From contig NZ_CP023067.1 in the NCBI RefSeq assembly GCF_002288525.1, forward strand, positions 868,001 to 932,000: a stretch of 64,000 nt of DNA, given 5' to 3'. Positions 1 to 8,914 of the stretch are shown one piece after another. Position numbers and translations under genes: made by a program. This DNA is from Sinorhizobium sojae CCBAU 05684. Its GTDB lineage: Bacteria; Pseudomonadota; Alphaproteobacteria; Rhizobiales; Rhizobiaceae. Every line of letters begins with the position of its first letter. Position 1 is the first letter of the stretch. The notes below the pieces were generated by a model, which worked only from the letters and a program-made list of their open reading frames with translations, searched no databases and had not been told where the DNA came from.

Positions 1-947
1 AGAACCTCCGGGATACCTCCGACACGGGTCGCGATCACCGGCCGTCGCGCCGCAAGCGCCTCTAAAAGAAGATAGGGCATCGCCTCCGCGCGCGAGGGAA
101 TGACGACGATCCGGGCAAGCGCCAACGCCGCGCGGGTCTTCATCGCGGGGAGCAGCATGAGGCGGTCGCCGAGCCCCATGCGCGATGCCATTTCCTCATA
201 TTGCCGCTGCTGCGGGCCATCGCCGATCATCAGTGCCGACAAGTGCCGGCCCTTCAGGCGCTCGGCCCGTTCAAAGGCCTCTATAAACAGATCGGGACCC
301 TTGAGGTCCCGCATCATGCCGATATAGAGGAAGTCGGCCATGTCCGGCCTTGTCTCGATCGGCGTGAACTCGGCGTCGTCGACGCCGTTGTAGACGAGTT
401 CGCTTCGGCCCGGCGGGCGGCCGATCTTCGCGAAATAGGTTTGGCGTTCGTAGTCGCAGACGAAGACCAGGGCGTCGGTCAGGCGCTCCTGCAAGCGTTC
501 CAGCCGGAAGATGGCGCCACCCGCCGGCGATTTTCGGTCGTAGTGCAGGCTGCCGCCATGCGGCGAATAGAGGCGGGCTACGCGATACTTGTTGACCCGC
601 AGGGCTGAACCGATGATGCGCGCGAGCGCGCCGCCCTTGGCGCCGTGCCCGTGCAGCACATCCGGTTGCAAACTTCTGATTTCCTTGTAGCTGCGCCAGA
701 GGAGGCCGAGATCCGAGGGCCCGACGGCGCGATGAATCGGCGTGCGGATTATGCCGAGTGCCAGATGGGGACGCACCGCCTCGAAGAGTCCGTCCTCATG
801 GGTCCCGCCGGTGGTACTGTCGCACACGATCCCGACTTCATGGCCGGCACGCGCATGGGCTTCCGCCAGATCGCGCACGTGGCGGAAAATCCCGCCGATC
901 GGCGACCTGAAGCAATGGATGATGCGCAGGGGGCGTTCGTTCCGCAT
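1..947 (-). CDS. GT4-family glycosyltransferase, C-terminus beyond window
   Basis: Translating the reverse strand from ATG at 947 gives an uninterrupted frame of about 315 codons that runs off the left edge. The N-terminus has the GT-B style start (IIHCFRSPIGGIFRHVRDLAE), and the end has the GT4 nucleotide-sugar motif PSRAEAMPYLLLEAL (E-x7-E), followed by RPVIATRVGGIPEVL. Family knowledge: these cytoplasmic enzymes move a sugar from a nucleotide donor to a lipid-linked saccharide. The start lies 5 bases after the stop of the upstream export lipoprotein gene, so the two are co-transcribed. A role in building a surface polysaccharide is inferred from the neighbours. Only the last tens of residues should be missing. 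Confidence 0.85.
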   Translation of the reverse strand, partial: MRNERPLRIIHCFRSPIGGIFRHVRDLAEAHARAGHEVGIVCDSTTGGTHEDGLFEAVRPHLALGIIRTPIHRAVGPSDLGLLWRSYKEIRSLQPDVLHGHGAKGGALARIIGSALRVNKYRVARLYSPHGGSLHYDRKSPAGGAIFRLERLQERLTDALVFVCDYERQTYFAKIGRPPGRSELVYNGVDDAEFTPIETRPDMADFLYIGMMRDLKGPDLFIEAFERAERLKGRHLSALMIGDGPQQRQYEEMASRMGLGDRLMLLPAMKTRAALALARIVVIPSRAEAMPYLLLEALAARRPVIATRVGGIPEV

Positions 948-952
948 CGGTC

Positions 953-1528
953 TCAGAACAGCCGCTCGCGAACATAGATCGTGTCGCCCGCCAGAACCGG
1001 ATCGGTGATCGGCACCCGGCCGGTGATGATGCGGCCATTGATCTTTCGGGTGATATCGGCATTCGCCTGGTTGGCGCGCGGCGTGAAGCCGCCGGCGACC
1101 GCGATTGCGTTCTGCACCGTCATGCCCGGCACATAGGCGTATTGGCCGGCCTGGCCCACTTCGCCCATGATGAAGACGGAGCGGTAGCGGTCGACCTCGA
1201 TCGTCACGTCCGGATCGCGCAGGTACCCCTGGCGCAACTTGGCAGCGATCATCCCCTCGAGTTCCGGAAGCGTATGGCCACGCGATGGTACCGCGCCGAT
1301 CAGCGGGAAGGCGACATAGCCCGCCTGATCGACCGTATAGGTGCCGCTGAGGGCTGCCTGCTCGAAGACATTGATGCGCAGCCGGTCGCCACTGTCCAGC
1401 CGATAAGGCTGGATGGTCGCCTCGCTGAAGGCCTTCGGTGCCGGCTGGTAGCTCGTGCAGGCGCTTGCGAGCGCCGACAAGAGTGCCACGGCGAAAGCGC
1501 GCGCTGTCTTTTTGCCTGCGGTCGACAT
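953..1528 (-). CDS. Wza/ExoF-type polysaccharide export lipoprotein
   Basis: The 191-residue protein has a signal peptide ending in a lipobox-like ALASAC (about residues 19-24). The Poly_export (PES) domain follows, with YRLDSGDRLRINVF near residue 45. An SLBB-like segment comes next, with FIMGEVGQAGQYAYVPGMTVQNAI near residues 120-145. Family members form or assist the outer-membrane channel for capsule and exopolysaccharide export; this short version resembles the ExoF/UppC-like proteins of rhizobia. It is transcribed with the downstream glycosyltransferase and is divergent from the chain-length/copolymerase gene at 1729. A link to unipolar polysaccharide (adhesin) production is inference only. 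Confidence 0.85.
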   Translation of the reverse strand: MSTAGKKTARAFAVALLSALASACTSYQPAPKAFSEATIQPYRLDSGDRLRINVFEQAALSGTYTVDQAGYVAFPLIGAVPSRGHTLPELEGMIAAKLRQGYLRDPDVTIEVDRYRSVFIMGEVGQAGQYAYVPGMTVQNAIAVAGGFTPRANQANADITRKINGRIITGRVPITDPVLAGDTIYVRERLF

Positions 1529-1582
1529 GCGGGTTTGGCTCCGGGGAAATCACCTCTCTGGCGACGTTATCGATCCGTTAGG

Positions 1583-1669
1583 GTTAATAGCCGGTAAACT
1601 CCTGATGGAATTTGCGGTGCGCCGGCTTGGGAGGGCGGGGCACAGCTTGTGGTTGTCGTCGCTATTAAC
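1583..1669. promoter_or_regulatory. divergent promoter region with a 9-bp inverted repeat
   Basis: Between the divergent export and copolymerase genes, GTTAATAGC (1583-1591) and its exact reverse complement GCTATTAAC (1661-1669) are separated by 69 bp. The left copy also reads TTAA-N7-TAAA (1584-1598) and the right copy TTAA-N7-GTTA (1665-1679), both partial matches to the CtrA pattern TTAA-N7-TTAA. A regulatory role is inference. Confidence 0.35.
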
Positions 1670-1728
1670 GGTTGGGTTACCATGTTCCTCTACCTTCGCT
1701 GCGGAGTGCAAAATGTTTGGAGTAGGGC

Positions 1729-3876
1729 ATGTCGGGCATCGGCGGACATGAGGATGTAGATATCGATCTCGGTGGACTGTTCCGCGCCGTGTGGCAGCGT
1801 CGCACCCGGGTCGTCCTCGCGACCGTGGTTGCGGCTGCCCTTGCCTTTGCGGCCGCGAAGATGATCGCTCCCCAATATGAAAGCGAAACGCGCGTCCTGA
1901 TCGAATCGCGTGAGCCCGAATTCAGCGGTGCTGGGCAGCTTCCCCAAGGCGGTTCGGACAGGATCTTCGACGAATCCGGGATCGCGAGCCAAGTCCAGGT
2001 CCTGCGCTCCGCCGACCTGATCAAGCAGGTCGCGCGCAACATGAAACTGCACGAGCTGGAAGAGTTCGATCCCACCGCGCATCCGTCGGCGCTTTCCGAT
2101 CTCCTGGTCATGCTCGGCTTGAAGAAGAATCCCCTCGAATTGCCGCCGGAAGAGCGGATCCTGAAGGAGTTCAATTCGAAGCTGCAGGTCTATCAGGTCG
2201 AGAAATCCCGCGTGATCGCCATCGCCTTCACGTCGAAGAACCCGAAGCTTGCGGCGGCCATTCCGAACGAGATGGCGAAGGTTTATCTGTCGCTTCAGAG
2301 CGGTGCGAAACTCGATTCCAATTCGGAAGCGAGCCGCTGGCTGGAGCCGGAAATCGCCAATCTGCGCGAGAAGGTGCGGGAGGCGGAGGCGAAGGTTGCC
2401 GCCTATCGTGCCGAATCCGGCCTGCTGCCGACCGGCGAGACGGAGAACTTCGCCACCCGCCAGCTGAGCGATATTTCCGCGGAGCTTGCGCGCGTGCGCG
2501 GCGAGAGAGCCAACGCCGCCGCTCGTGCGCAAGGGGTGCGTGCGGCGCTCGCCGACGGCCGCGCCGTCGACACGCTTGCCGACATCGTCGGGTCGCCGAT
2601 GATCCAGCGGCTGAAGGAAAACAAGGCCGCCCTTGAGGCGCAGACCGCGGACCTCTCCACCACGCTGCTTGACGGCCACCCGCGGCTCAAAGGGCTGAAA
2701 TCGCAGCTCGCAGGCATCGAGGCGCAGATTCGCGCCGAAACCCGCAAAATTCTCGCCAGCCTCGAGAACGAGGCGAAGGTGGGGCAATTGCGCGAACAGC
2801 AATTGATGCAGCAGCTGAATTCGCTGAAAGCCCAATCGGCGCAGGCGGGCGAGGAGGAAGTGGGCCTGCGCGCGCTGGAGCGCGAGGCGGCCGCCCAGCG
2901 GCAGCTGCTCGAGACCTATCTTGTGCGCTACCGCGAAGCGACCTCGCGGAGTGTCGCCAATGCGACCCCCGCCGACGCACGGGTGATCTCCAACGCCGTC
3001 GTCCCCGCCCTCGCGAGTTTCCCGAAGGTCATACCGATCACGATCGTAGCAGCCTTCGCAAGCTTCCTGGTGAGTTGCGTCGTGATCATGCTCGCCGAAC
3101 TCTTCAGCGGCCGGGCATTGAGGCCGGTGCCGGCTGCGACCCCGCCGGTCGCAGAGCCTGCGCCGGCAAGCGTGCCACCTGAAATCACAAGCACCGCCCC
3201 CGGATCCGAGGCGCCCGTTGACGCCGTTGAGCCGGAGGCAAGAGAGGAGCGTGAGGTCCGGGAGCCAAATGCCGCAGCAGAACAGGATTTCTCGATCGAG
3301 GCGGTTGCCGATCATCTTCTCGCCAATGACGTCCGGGTTGCGGTTTCGGTTTCGCCGGGCGGCGATGACGGCTCGACGGCCGCGGTGATGCTGGTGCGCC
3401 TGCTGGCGGAAGCGGGACAAAAGGTCGTGCTGATCGACTTTTCCGGTTCGGGGTGCCCGACACGGCTGATGGCGCAGTCACCGCATCTGCCGGGTATCAT
3501 CGACCTGCTTTCGGGTGAGGTCGCCTTCAGCGAGACGATCCATGCGGACCGCTTTTCGGATGCGCATGTCATTCCGCATGGCGAGGCGGATCCGGAGACG
3601 GCCATGCGCGGCATCGAGCGTCTGCAGATGATCGTCGACGCGCTTACCAACGCTTACGACCTGGTGCTCATCGAATGCGGCCAGGCCGACTCGGCGGCTG
3701 TCGCCAAGGTGGCTCGCCGTGAGGGCACCGAGATCATCCTCTCGGCCCCTTCCGTCAGCGTAGAGCGGATCGTCGAAGAGCTCTCCCGTTTTGGCGAGGC
3801 CGGCTATCGCGACATCGTGCTGATGACCGGGGCAGGCCGGCCCGGTCCGGACTTCCCCGGCTGCTGGGCGGCGTGA
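1729..3876 (+). CDS. Wzz/BY-kinase-like polysaccharide copolymerase with degenerate kinase domain
   Basis: The 715-residue inner-membrane protein has an N-terminal Wzz domain with a first membrane helix near residues 26-44, a long coiled-coil periplasmic part (about 190-400), the GNVR-like segment and a second helix near residue 450 (IPITIVAAFASFLVSCVVIM). An acidic Pro-rich linker leads to a cytoplasmic ParA/BY-kinase-like domain from about 534. In that domain the P-loop reads SPGGDDGST (about 542-550) where active kinases have PGEGKST, so the lysine is absent. The A' motif VVLIDFS keeps only one aspartate, and the C-terminus (FPGCWAA) has no tyrosine cluster. It probably sets chain length or organises export with the divergent lipoprotein, without kinase activity. 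Confidence 0.82.
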   Translation: MSGIGGHEDVDIDLGGLFRAVWQRRTRVVLATVVAAALAFAAAKMIAPQYESETRVLIESREPEFSGAGQLPQGGSDRIFDESGIASQVQVLRSADLIKQVARNMKLHELEEFDPTAHPSALSDLLVMLGLKKNPLELPPEERILKEFNSKLQVYQVEKSRVIAIAFTSKNPKLAAAIPNEMAKVYLSLQSGAKLDSNSEASRWLEPEIANLREKVREAEAKVAAYRAESGLLPTGETENFATRQLSDISAELARVRGERANAAARAQGVRAALADGRAVDTLADIVGSPMIQRLKENKAALEAQTADLSTTLLDGHPRLKGLKSQLAGIEAQIRAETRKILASLENEAKVGQLREQQLMQQLNSLKAQSAQAGEEEVGLRALEREAAAQRQLLETYLVRYREATSRSVANATPADARVISNAVVPALASFPKVIPITIVAAFASFLVSCVVIMLAELFSGRALRPVPAATPPVAEPAPASVPPEITSTAPGSEAPVDAVEPEAREEREVREPNAAAEQDFSIEAVADHLLANDVRVAVSVSPGGDDGSTAAVMLVRLLAEAGQKVVLIDFSGSGCPTRLMAQSPHLPGIIDLLSGEVAFSETIHADRFSDAHVIPHGEADPETAMRGIERLQMIVDALTNAYDLVLIECGQADSAAVAKVARREGTEIILSAPSVSVERIVEELSRFGEAGYRDIVLMTGAGRPGPDFPGCWAA

Positions 3877-3916
3877 GCGCGCCTTCCGGGACCGCGAAAG
3901 GGAGTGTGGGCAGCCT

Positions 3917-5146
3917 TCAATCCTCTGCGCCTGAGCTTCGCTGCCAACGGCGACGCTGCCGCTGCAGGAAGGCGTAAGCCCTCTCGTTGGCCTTGATGGT
4001 TCGCTTGGCGCGGGCCATGGCCCGGTACAGGCCGGCCGCCAGCAAACCGCGCGGCGTCAGGGGCAGGACGATATCACGAAGCGGGGTCTTGATCGTGCAC
4101 CATGACCGCTTGTAGCGCTGGTCGCCGATGCCGAAATCGAAGAGCTTCACCCCTTCGCCGCAAAGACGCTCGATCGTCCGGTAGAACAGCAACTCCCCGG
4201 GGCTGCTGTCGGCCGCGAACCCATCGTCGATCGAGCCGAACTGGCAGATGACGTGGTCGCCTTTGCGCAGAAGGCCGGAGACGGCGATGATTTTGCCTCG
4301 GTGCTCGCCTCTCAGGCCTATCGCATCGAGTTCGAAGAGGCTGCCGCCTTCGCGATCGCGATCGACCAGGGCGCGGAAGAAGGCGCGCGTCGGTGCATCG
4401 CTGAACACGTCCGGCAAGCCCAGCGCGGCGAAACGCGCCGCCTTCTGACGGAAGAATGTTTCCAGCAGCGCGTGCGCTACCGATGGCTCGCGGGCGGTGA
4501 AGTAATCGTAGCCCTCGATCTCGGCGAGACGCTTTTCAGAGGTGCGCATCTTCTTGCGGCGACGCTTTGCATTGAGTTGCGTGAGTGTTGCTTCCATGTC
4601 GTGGAGGAGAGGCAACTGGAAGGATGCGTTCGGATGGGTGACTCCGGGCAATGCCGAGAAGGGGTTGGGCACGCCGCGCCATTTCGCAGGCATTCTCTCG
4701 AGCCTTACGACATCAGCAAATTGACGGAGTTGGCGCATGCCGTCGCTCAGAGCGCGGATCAGTTCGACGTCCGGCACGGACTCGATGTCTGCGGCAAGCA
4801 CGCCGGTGCTCAGATTGCTGTGTTCGGAGCCGATGAAACGGGCTGTGCGAAAGAGGCCTCGCTCAATGGCTAAGGGCAGGATGAACAGAGGCTTATGGTC
4901 GAAGGCGCCGCGGATCACCACTACGCGGTGTTCGTGTGTCTTACTCCAGGCCAGACACCAGTCGAAGCTCTGGTGCAGCGAATTGAGGTTGTTCTCATCC
5001 AGCGCACGCCACTCCGCCTCGAGCTCGTCCAGGTCGAAATGCAGCGAGACCGTGATCCGGACCATATTGACGGATTCGATCGCCTGGTGAGACTTGCACG
5101 GCCGGGCGTCGTTCGGCGGGGCGGGTGTGAGATCGGGATTGGCCAT
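3917..5146 (-). CDS. GNAT-family (CelD/BcsL-like) acyltransferase
   Basis: The 409-residue soluble protein matches the architecture of the Acetyltransf_6 (CelD/BcsL) family of cellulose and exopolysaccharide loci. The N-terminal half contains SLHQSFDWCLAWSKTH and FILPLAIERG. The C-terminal GNAT half contains GLRGEHRGKIIAVSGLL, then FDFGIGDQRYKRSW and a basic tail. Family members are thought to acylate sugar or peptide groups during polysaccharide assembly. No strong Shine-Dalgarno was seen at the start at 5146 (GAAGAC only), and an internal ATG giving MVRITVSLHFDLDELE is a possible alternative. It converges with the copolymerase gene and is divergent from the hexapeptide acetyltransferase, suggesting a modification role in the same pathway. 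Confidence 0.75.
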   Translation of the reverse strand: MANPDLTPAPPNDARPCKSHQAIESVNMVRITVSLHFDLDELEAEWRALDENNLNSLHQSFDWCLAWSKTHEHRVVVIRGAFDHKPLFILPLAIERGLFRTARFIGSEHSNLSTGVLAADIESVPDVELIRALSDGMRQLRQFADVVRLERMPAKWRGVPNPFSALPGVTHPNASFQLPLLHDMEATLTQLNAKRRRKKMRTSEKRLAEIEGYDYFTAREPSVAHALLETFFRQKAARFAALGLPDVFSDAPTRAFFRALVDRDREGGSLFELDAIGLRGEHRGKIIAVSGLLRKGDHVICQFGSIDDGFAADSSPGELLFYRTIERLCGEGVKLFDFGIGDQRYKRSWCTIKTPLRDIVLPLTPRGLLAAGLYRAMARAKRTIKANERAYAFLQRQRRRWQRSSGAED

Positions 5147-5333
5147 GTCTTCAACGTGATCCGCATGCGGGGGGTGGTGCCATTCAAACGCAAATCCTCC
5201 TATGCCGGATTAATCTCGCGGGCGGGGCGGGGGCTGATCGCGCAAGGCGGTTAGCAAAAGGTGAAATGTGGCTGTTTAAAAAGCGCCTCGCCGCGCTACA
5301 TGGGACGACGATTGGGGGAGCGAGGAACCAGCG

Positions 5334-5984
5334 ATGCGATCCAGCCACGTGGCGCCGGACTCCGGTGCCAAATTTCCAATTACCGAATTTCCGCGGGTCG
5401 GATTCCTGAAGAACCTCGTGCGTTCGCCGATGATCGAGATCGGCGAATACAGCTACTACGACGATCCCGAGGGGCCCGAGTGCTTCGAAGAAAAATGTGT
5501 CCTCTATCACTACGATTTCATCGGCGATCGTCTGGTGATCGGGCGCTTCTGCGCCCTTGCGACCGGCGTGCAATTCGTCATGAACGGCGCCAATCATGCG
5601 CTGGACGGCTTCTCGACCTTTCCGTTCGGCATTTTCCCCGGGGCCTGGCGTGAAGGCTTCGATGCGGCGGCCTATGCGACCGGCCATCGTGGCGACACGA
5701 TCGTCGGCAATGACGTCTGGATCGGCATGGAGGCGACAATCCTGCCGGGTGTCAGGATTGGAGACGGTGCCATCATCGCTGCCAAGTCGGTGGTGGCGAA
5801 AGACGTGCCGCCTTATGCCGTTGTGGCGGGAAACCCGGCACGCGTCGTGCGAATGCGTTTTCCGGCAGGGGTCGTAGAGCGGCTTCTGGCTATAGCCTGG
5901 TGGCGCTGGCCGATCGATAAAGTGACGCGCAATATCGCGGCGATCACGGGTGCCGACCTCGAGGCGCTCGAAGACGCGCTATGA
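5334..5984 (+). CDS. hexapeptide-repeat (XAT/VatD-like) O-acetyltransferase
   Basis: The 216-residue protein has left-handed beta-helix repeats, the signature [29 protein letters not shown] (about 125-155) and the [10 protein letters not shown] end typical of xenobiotic/CatB-related acetyltransferases. [38 protein letters not shown] precedes it, as in VatD-type enzymes. Family members transfer acetyl from acetyl-CoA to a hydroxyl group on an antibiotic or a sugar. In this position, next to glycosyltransferase, export and GNAT genes, sugar O-acetylation is the likelier job than drug resistance, but this is inference. The stop is one base from the stop of the convergent phosphoesterase gene. 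Confidence 0.85.
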   Translation: MRSSHVAPDSGAKFPITEFPRVGFLKNLVRSPMIEIGEYSYYDDPEGPECFEEKCVLYHYDFIGDRLVIGRFCALATGVQFVMNGANHALDGFSTFPFGIFPGAWREGFDAAAYATGHRGDTIVGNDVWIGMEATILPGVRIGDGAIIAAKSVVAKDVPPYAVVAGNPARVVRMRFPAGVVERLLAIAWWRWPIDKVTRNIAAITGADLEALEDAL

Positions 5985-5985
5985 C

Positions 5986-6726
5986 TCAATCCAGGAAACC
6001 GGTGGCGAGCACGCTTGCCCAATCGGCGCGGTTGCGATCGGCGGCCAGCCTCGCCATCGCCATATGGTCGTACGGAACGCAGCGGAAGGTTACGCTCCAC
6101 CCCTTCGCCGTGTGGTCGAGAATGGCGTAGCGTGCGTCCGGCGAACCGGTCTCCACCCGGTGGGCGATGGGGTGATCGTCGGTATAGCCGGGGCATCCGA
6201 CGCTTCCTGGATTGACGAGGAGCCGCCCGTCCCCAAGCCGCACCGCACGCGGGATATGCGTGTGAGCGCAGAGGATCACCGGATAGGCGATGTCTTGCGC
6301 GAAACGTTCGATCGCCTCCCGGTTCGACATATGGACGATGCCGTCGGTGGTCAGGGATTCCATCCAATAGGTCTCGTCGCCCTGCGGCGTGCCATGGCAG
6401 AGAAACAGCGTGCCACGATAGACAAGCGTCTCCGGCAGCGTCGCCAGCCATTTCCGATGCCGCGGCTCCAGTTGGTCATGGGCCACGCGGTCGGAGAGAC
6501 CCATCTCGGCCGGATCGTGCGTGAGCAGATAGCGGTCATGGTTGCCTCGTATCGCGGCCATGTCTCGAGAGAGCAGGATATCGGCCGCCCGTGCGGCGTT
6601 GAGCGGCCCGCTCAGATGATCGCCGAGATTGAGGATCTCGCCGATGCCCAGAGCGTCGATATCCGCAAGCACCGCCTCCAGCGCGAGATCGTTGCCGTGA
6701 ATATCGGAAATGATGGCGATCCTCAT
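5986..6726 (-). CDS. calcineurin-like metallophosphoesterase (YfcE/MJ0936 type)
   Basis: The 246-residue protein has the ordered metal-binding motifs of this superfamily: SDIHGN (about residues 7-12), NLGDHLSGP (about 33-41), RGNHDRYL (about 60-67), LCHGTP and CAHTHIP (about 150-156). NPGSVGCPGYTDD follows, as in YfcE-like phosphodiesterases. Two divalent metals are expected at the active site and the enzyme is probably cytosolic. The physiological substrate is not shown by the sequence. The gene is 31 bases after the DUF2842 gene, so they may be co-transcribed. Confidence 0.88.
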   Translation of the reverse strand: MRIAIISDIHGNDLALEAVLADIDALGIGEILNLGDHLSGPLNAARAADILLSRDMAAIRGNHDRYLLTHDPAEMGLSDRVAHDQLEPRHRKWLATLPETLVYRGTLFLCHGTPQGDETYWMESLTTDGIVHMSNREAIERFAQDIAYPVILCAHTHIPRAVRLGDGRLLVNPGSVGCPGYTDDHPIAHRVETGSPDARYAILDHTAKGWSVTFRCVPYDHMAMARLAADRNRADWASVLATGFLD

Positions 6727-6757
6727 CGGTGCACTCCGGCGCCTTGAATCTTCGAGA

Positions 6758-6967
6758 CTAGCGTTTGGCGGGCTTTTCCATCCACTTGATGATGAGCATG
6801 GCGGGAAGAACCCACAGGAGCCCGGTGAAGAGGAAATAGAGGAGATGCACCCACCAGGGCGACGCGCCGAGCAGGAGCGAGGCGAAAGTCACGGCTGCCA
6901 GCGCATAGGTGATGACGAGAATGATGATCAGGATCGTGCCGATCAGTTTTCTGAGGCGTACAGGCAT
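6758..6967 (-). CDS. DUF2842 small membrane protein
   Basis: The start at 6967 gives a 69-residue protein, MPVRLRKLIG followed by two hydrophobic helices (TILIIILVITYALAAVTFASLLL and VHLLYFLFTGLLWVLPAMLII) and a basic tail KWMEKPAKR. This arrangement fits the alphaproteobacterial DUF2842 family of unknown function. A longer frame upstream exists but lacks family similarity. The gene is divergent from ctaA and separated from it by about 216 bp; genomic adjacency to cytochrome oxidase biogenesis suggests, but does not prove, a role there. Confidence 0.75.
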   Translation of the reverse strand: MPVRLRKLIGTILIIILVITYALAAVTFASLLLGASPWWVHLLYFLFTGLLWVLPAMLIIKWMEKPAKR

Positions 6968-7183
6968 TTGACTTCTTTCGGATGGCTGCAGCGGATGCGG
7001 AACAGGTTTGCATTGTTCCGCCCGCGCCGCTCTCTCGTTTCTTGGACTTGACCGCGACGGCATGCCGCAAAGGTTCTGGCCTTGTTTTGCACGGCGGTCT
7101 GGTGCAAATCAACGGCTTTCGGACCGGCCTTTCGAAGCATGCTGCGCGAAGGGCCGCGTCCGCCGACGAATGAGGACAGGCTG

Positions 7184-8287
7184 ATGGCTCACGCCGATGC
7201 GGCAACAGAACGGACGCTTCTCACGGAGATCGACAGGACAGGGCGCAATCGCCGGCAGATCCGCGGCTGGCTCGCCGTCGTCCTGTTCACCCTCTTCGCG
7301 CTGGTTCTTGTCGGCGGCGCGACGCGTCTGACCGAATCCGGCCTCTCGATCACCGAGTGGAAGCCGATCCATGGTGTCATTCCACCTTTGTCGGCCGAGG
7401 AGTGGGAAGAGGAATTCCGGCTCTACCAGCGCATTCCGCAATATGAAGTGCTCAACAAGGGCATGTCGGTCGGTGAGTTCAAGACGATCTTCTGGTGGGA
7501 ATGGGCGCACCGGCTGCTTGCCCGCTCCATCGGCGCAATCTTCGCCTTGCCGCTTCTCTTTTTCTGGCTGACGGGGCGCGTCGAAAACCGCCTGAAGCTG
7601 CCGCTTCTCGGCATTCTGGCGCTTGGCGGCTTTCAGGGCTTCATCGGCTGGTGGATGGTCTCGTCGGGCCTGGTGGAGAGGACCGACGTCAGCCAGTATC
7701 GGCTTGCCGCGCATCTTGTCATCGCCTGCCTGATCTTTGCCGCCTGCATGTGGATCTACCGTGCGCTTTCGCCGCATTCCGGCGATGCTGCGCCGACGGA
7801 GAACGCACGGTCCATGGCGGCCGTCATCGCCGGCATGAGCCTCTTTCAGATCTATCTCGGTGCGCTCGTGGCCGGCCTCGATGCGGGCTTCACCTACAAT
7901 ACCTGGCCGCTGATGGACGGCGCGATCGTCCCGGGAGGGCTGTTCACGCAGGACCCGGCCTGGATCAATCTGTTCGAGAATCCGAAGGCCGTGCAATTCG
8001 TCCACCGCGTGGGAGCCTATCTGCTCTTTGCCCTGGCGCTCGCCCACATGGTCTCGTCGCTGCGCGCCGCGCCGGAGACGACGCATGCCCGCCGTTCGGT
8101 GCTTCTGTTCGTGCTGGTGACGGTGCAGGCGGCGATCGGCATCGCCACGCTCCTCCTGCAGGTGCCGATCGGCTGGGGCGTTCTGCACCAGGCGGGCGCG
8201 CTTGTCGTGCTGGGTTTCGCAATCGCCCACTGGCGCGGCTTTATCGGCGAATATCCGAAAGAAACGGCGATCGAACTGCGCGACTGA
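7184..8287 (+). CDS. ctaA: heme A synthase
   Basis: The start at 7184 follows a GAGGACAGG ribosome-binding site and gives 367 residues, the usual length for the alphaproteobacterial type. Eight membrane helices are visible. Heme-ligand histidines occur in [31 protein letters not shown] and GVLHQAGAL, and the N-terminal helix ends in [19 protein letters not shown], the family signature. The enzyme oxidises the methyl group of heme O to give heme A for aa3-type cytochrome c oxidase in the inner membrane. It converges on the response regulator gene with a 21-base gap. Confidence 0.95.
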   Translation: MAHADAATERTLLTEIDRTGRNRRQIRGWLAVVLFTLFALVLVGGATRLTESGLSITEWKPIHGVIPPLSAEEWEEEFRLYQRIPQYEVLNKGMSVGEFKTIFWWEWAHRLLARSIGAIFALPLLFFWLTGRVENRLKLPLLGILALGGFQGFIGWWMVSSGLVERTDVSQYRLAAHLVIACLIFAACMWIYRALSPHSGDAAPTENARSMAAVIAGMSLFQIYLGALVAGLDAGFTYNTWPLMDGAIVPGGLFTQDPAWINLFENPKAVQFVHRVGAYLLFALALAHMVSSLRAAPETTHARRSVLLFVLVTVQAAIGIATLLLQVPIGWGVLHQAGALVVLGFAIAHWRGFIGEYPKETAIELRD

Positions 8288-8308
8288 TCCGCTTCCTCAG
8301 AATGCTGG

Positions 8309-8914
8309 TTAGGAGGCGTCCAGTTCCGCAAGCATTCCCGCCAGTTCGGTCGTGTTGCGGGCACCTATCTTTTCGAGGACTCGGCTGCGATGCACCTCCA
8401 CAGTGCGTATCGAAATGCCGAGCTCATGGGCGATCTGCTTGTTGAGCTTCGCCTGCAACATCAAGTGCATCACTTCCGCCTCGCGATTCGACAGCGTCTG
8501 GATCCTGCGCTGCAGGTCCTGCTGGTGCCCCAGGAGCGCGCGTCTACTCTCATGCGTGGTGACGGCTTTCAGGACGAGGTCGACCAGCAGGTTGTCATTG
8601 AAGGGCTTCTCGACGAAATCGAAAGCGCCCGCCTTCAACGTTTGCACCGCAACCGGCACGTCGGCGTGACCCGTCAGGAAGATGACCGGCGCCGTCAAGC
8701 CCCTGGCGCGCAGCCGATCGAACACCTCCGGACCGGACAGGCCCTCCATCCGGACATCGAGTATGACGCAGGCGCAGTCCTCGCCAGGCAGGGCCTCCAG
8801 AAAGGCCTCGCCGGACGGCCAGCCATGTGCGGAAAGTCCACGCGATGCGAAAAGGAAGGCGAGCGCGTCGCGGATGCTCTCCTCGTCGTCGACGATATGG
8901 ATCGTGCTCGTCAT
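8309..8914 (-). CDS. FixJ/DctR-type response regulator
   Basis: The 201-residue protein has a receiver domain with acidic D9-D10, phospho-acceptor D53 (CVILDVRM) and K103 (FVEKPF). A LuxR-type helix-turn-helix at about 135-195 follows, with LSNREAEVMHLML and IRTVEVHRSRVLEKIGARN. Family knowledge: phosphorylation of FixJ/DctR-type regulators promotes dimerisation and promoter binding. Its start overlaps the stop of the sensor kinase gene (ATGA-type overlap), so both are made from one transcript. It most likely controls the divergent TRAP transporter. Confidence 0.9.
   Translation of the reverse strand: MTSTIHIVDDEESIRDALAFLFASRGLSAHGWPSGEAFLEALPGEDCACVILDVRMEGLSGPEVFDRLRARGLTAPVIFLTGHADVPVAVQTLKAGAFDFVEKPFNDNLLVDLVLKAVTTHESRRALLGHQQDLQRRIQTLSNREAEVMHLMLQAKLNKQIAHELGISIRTVEVHRSRVLEKIGARNTTELAGMLAELDAS

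Noticed and set aside
1690-3420. 576-codon open frame on the reverse strand opposite the copolymerase gene
   Set aside because: It mirrors codon-position GC bias of the forward gene, is rich in Arg/His/Asp and shows no family motif. The same applies to long antisense frames at 12770-14128, 25169-26620, 29645-31081, 55439-56809, 58225-60177 and 60177-61778.
5334-5984. Hexapeptide acetyltransferase as an antibiotic resistance gene
   Set aside because: It resembles VatD/CatB-type enzymes, but the neighbours are polysaccharide genes and no mobile element is near, so sugar acetylation is more likely.
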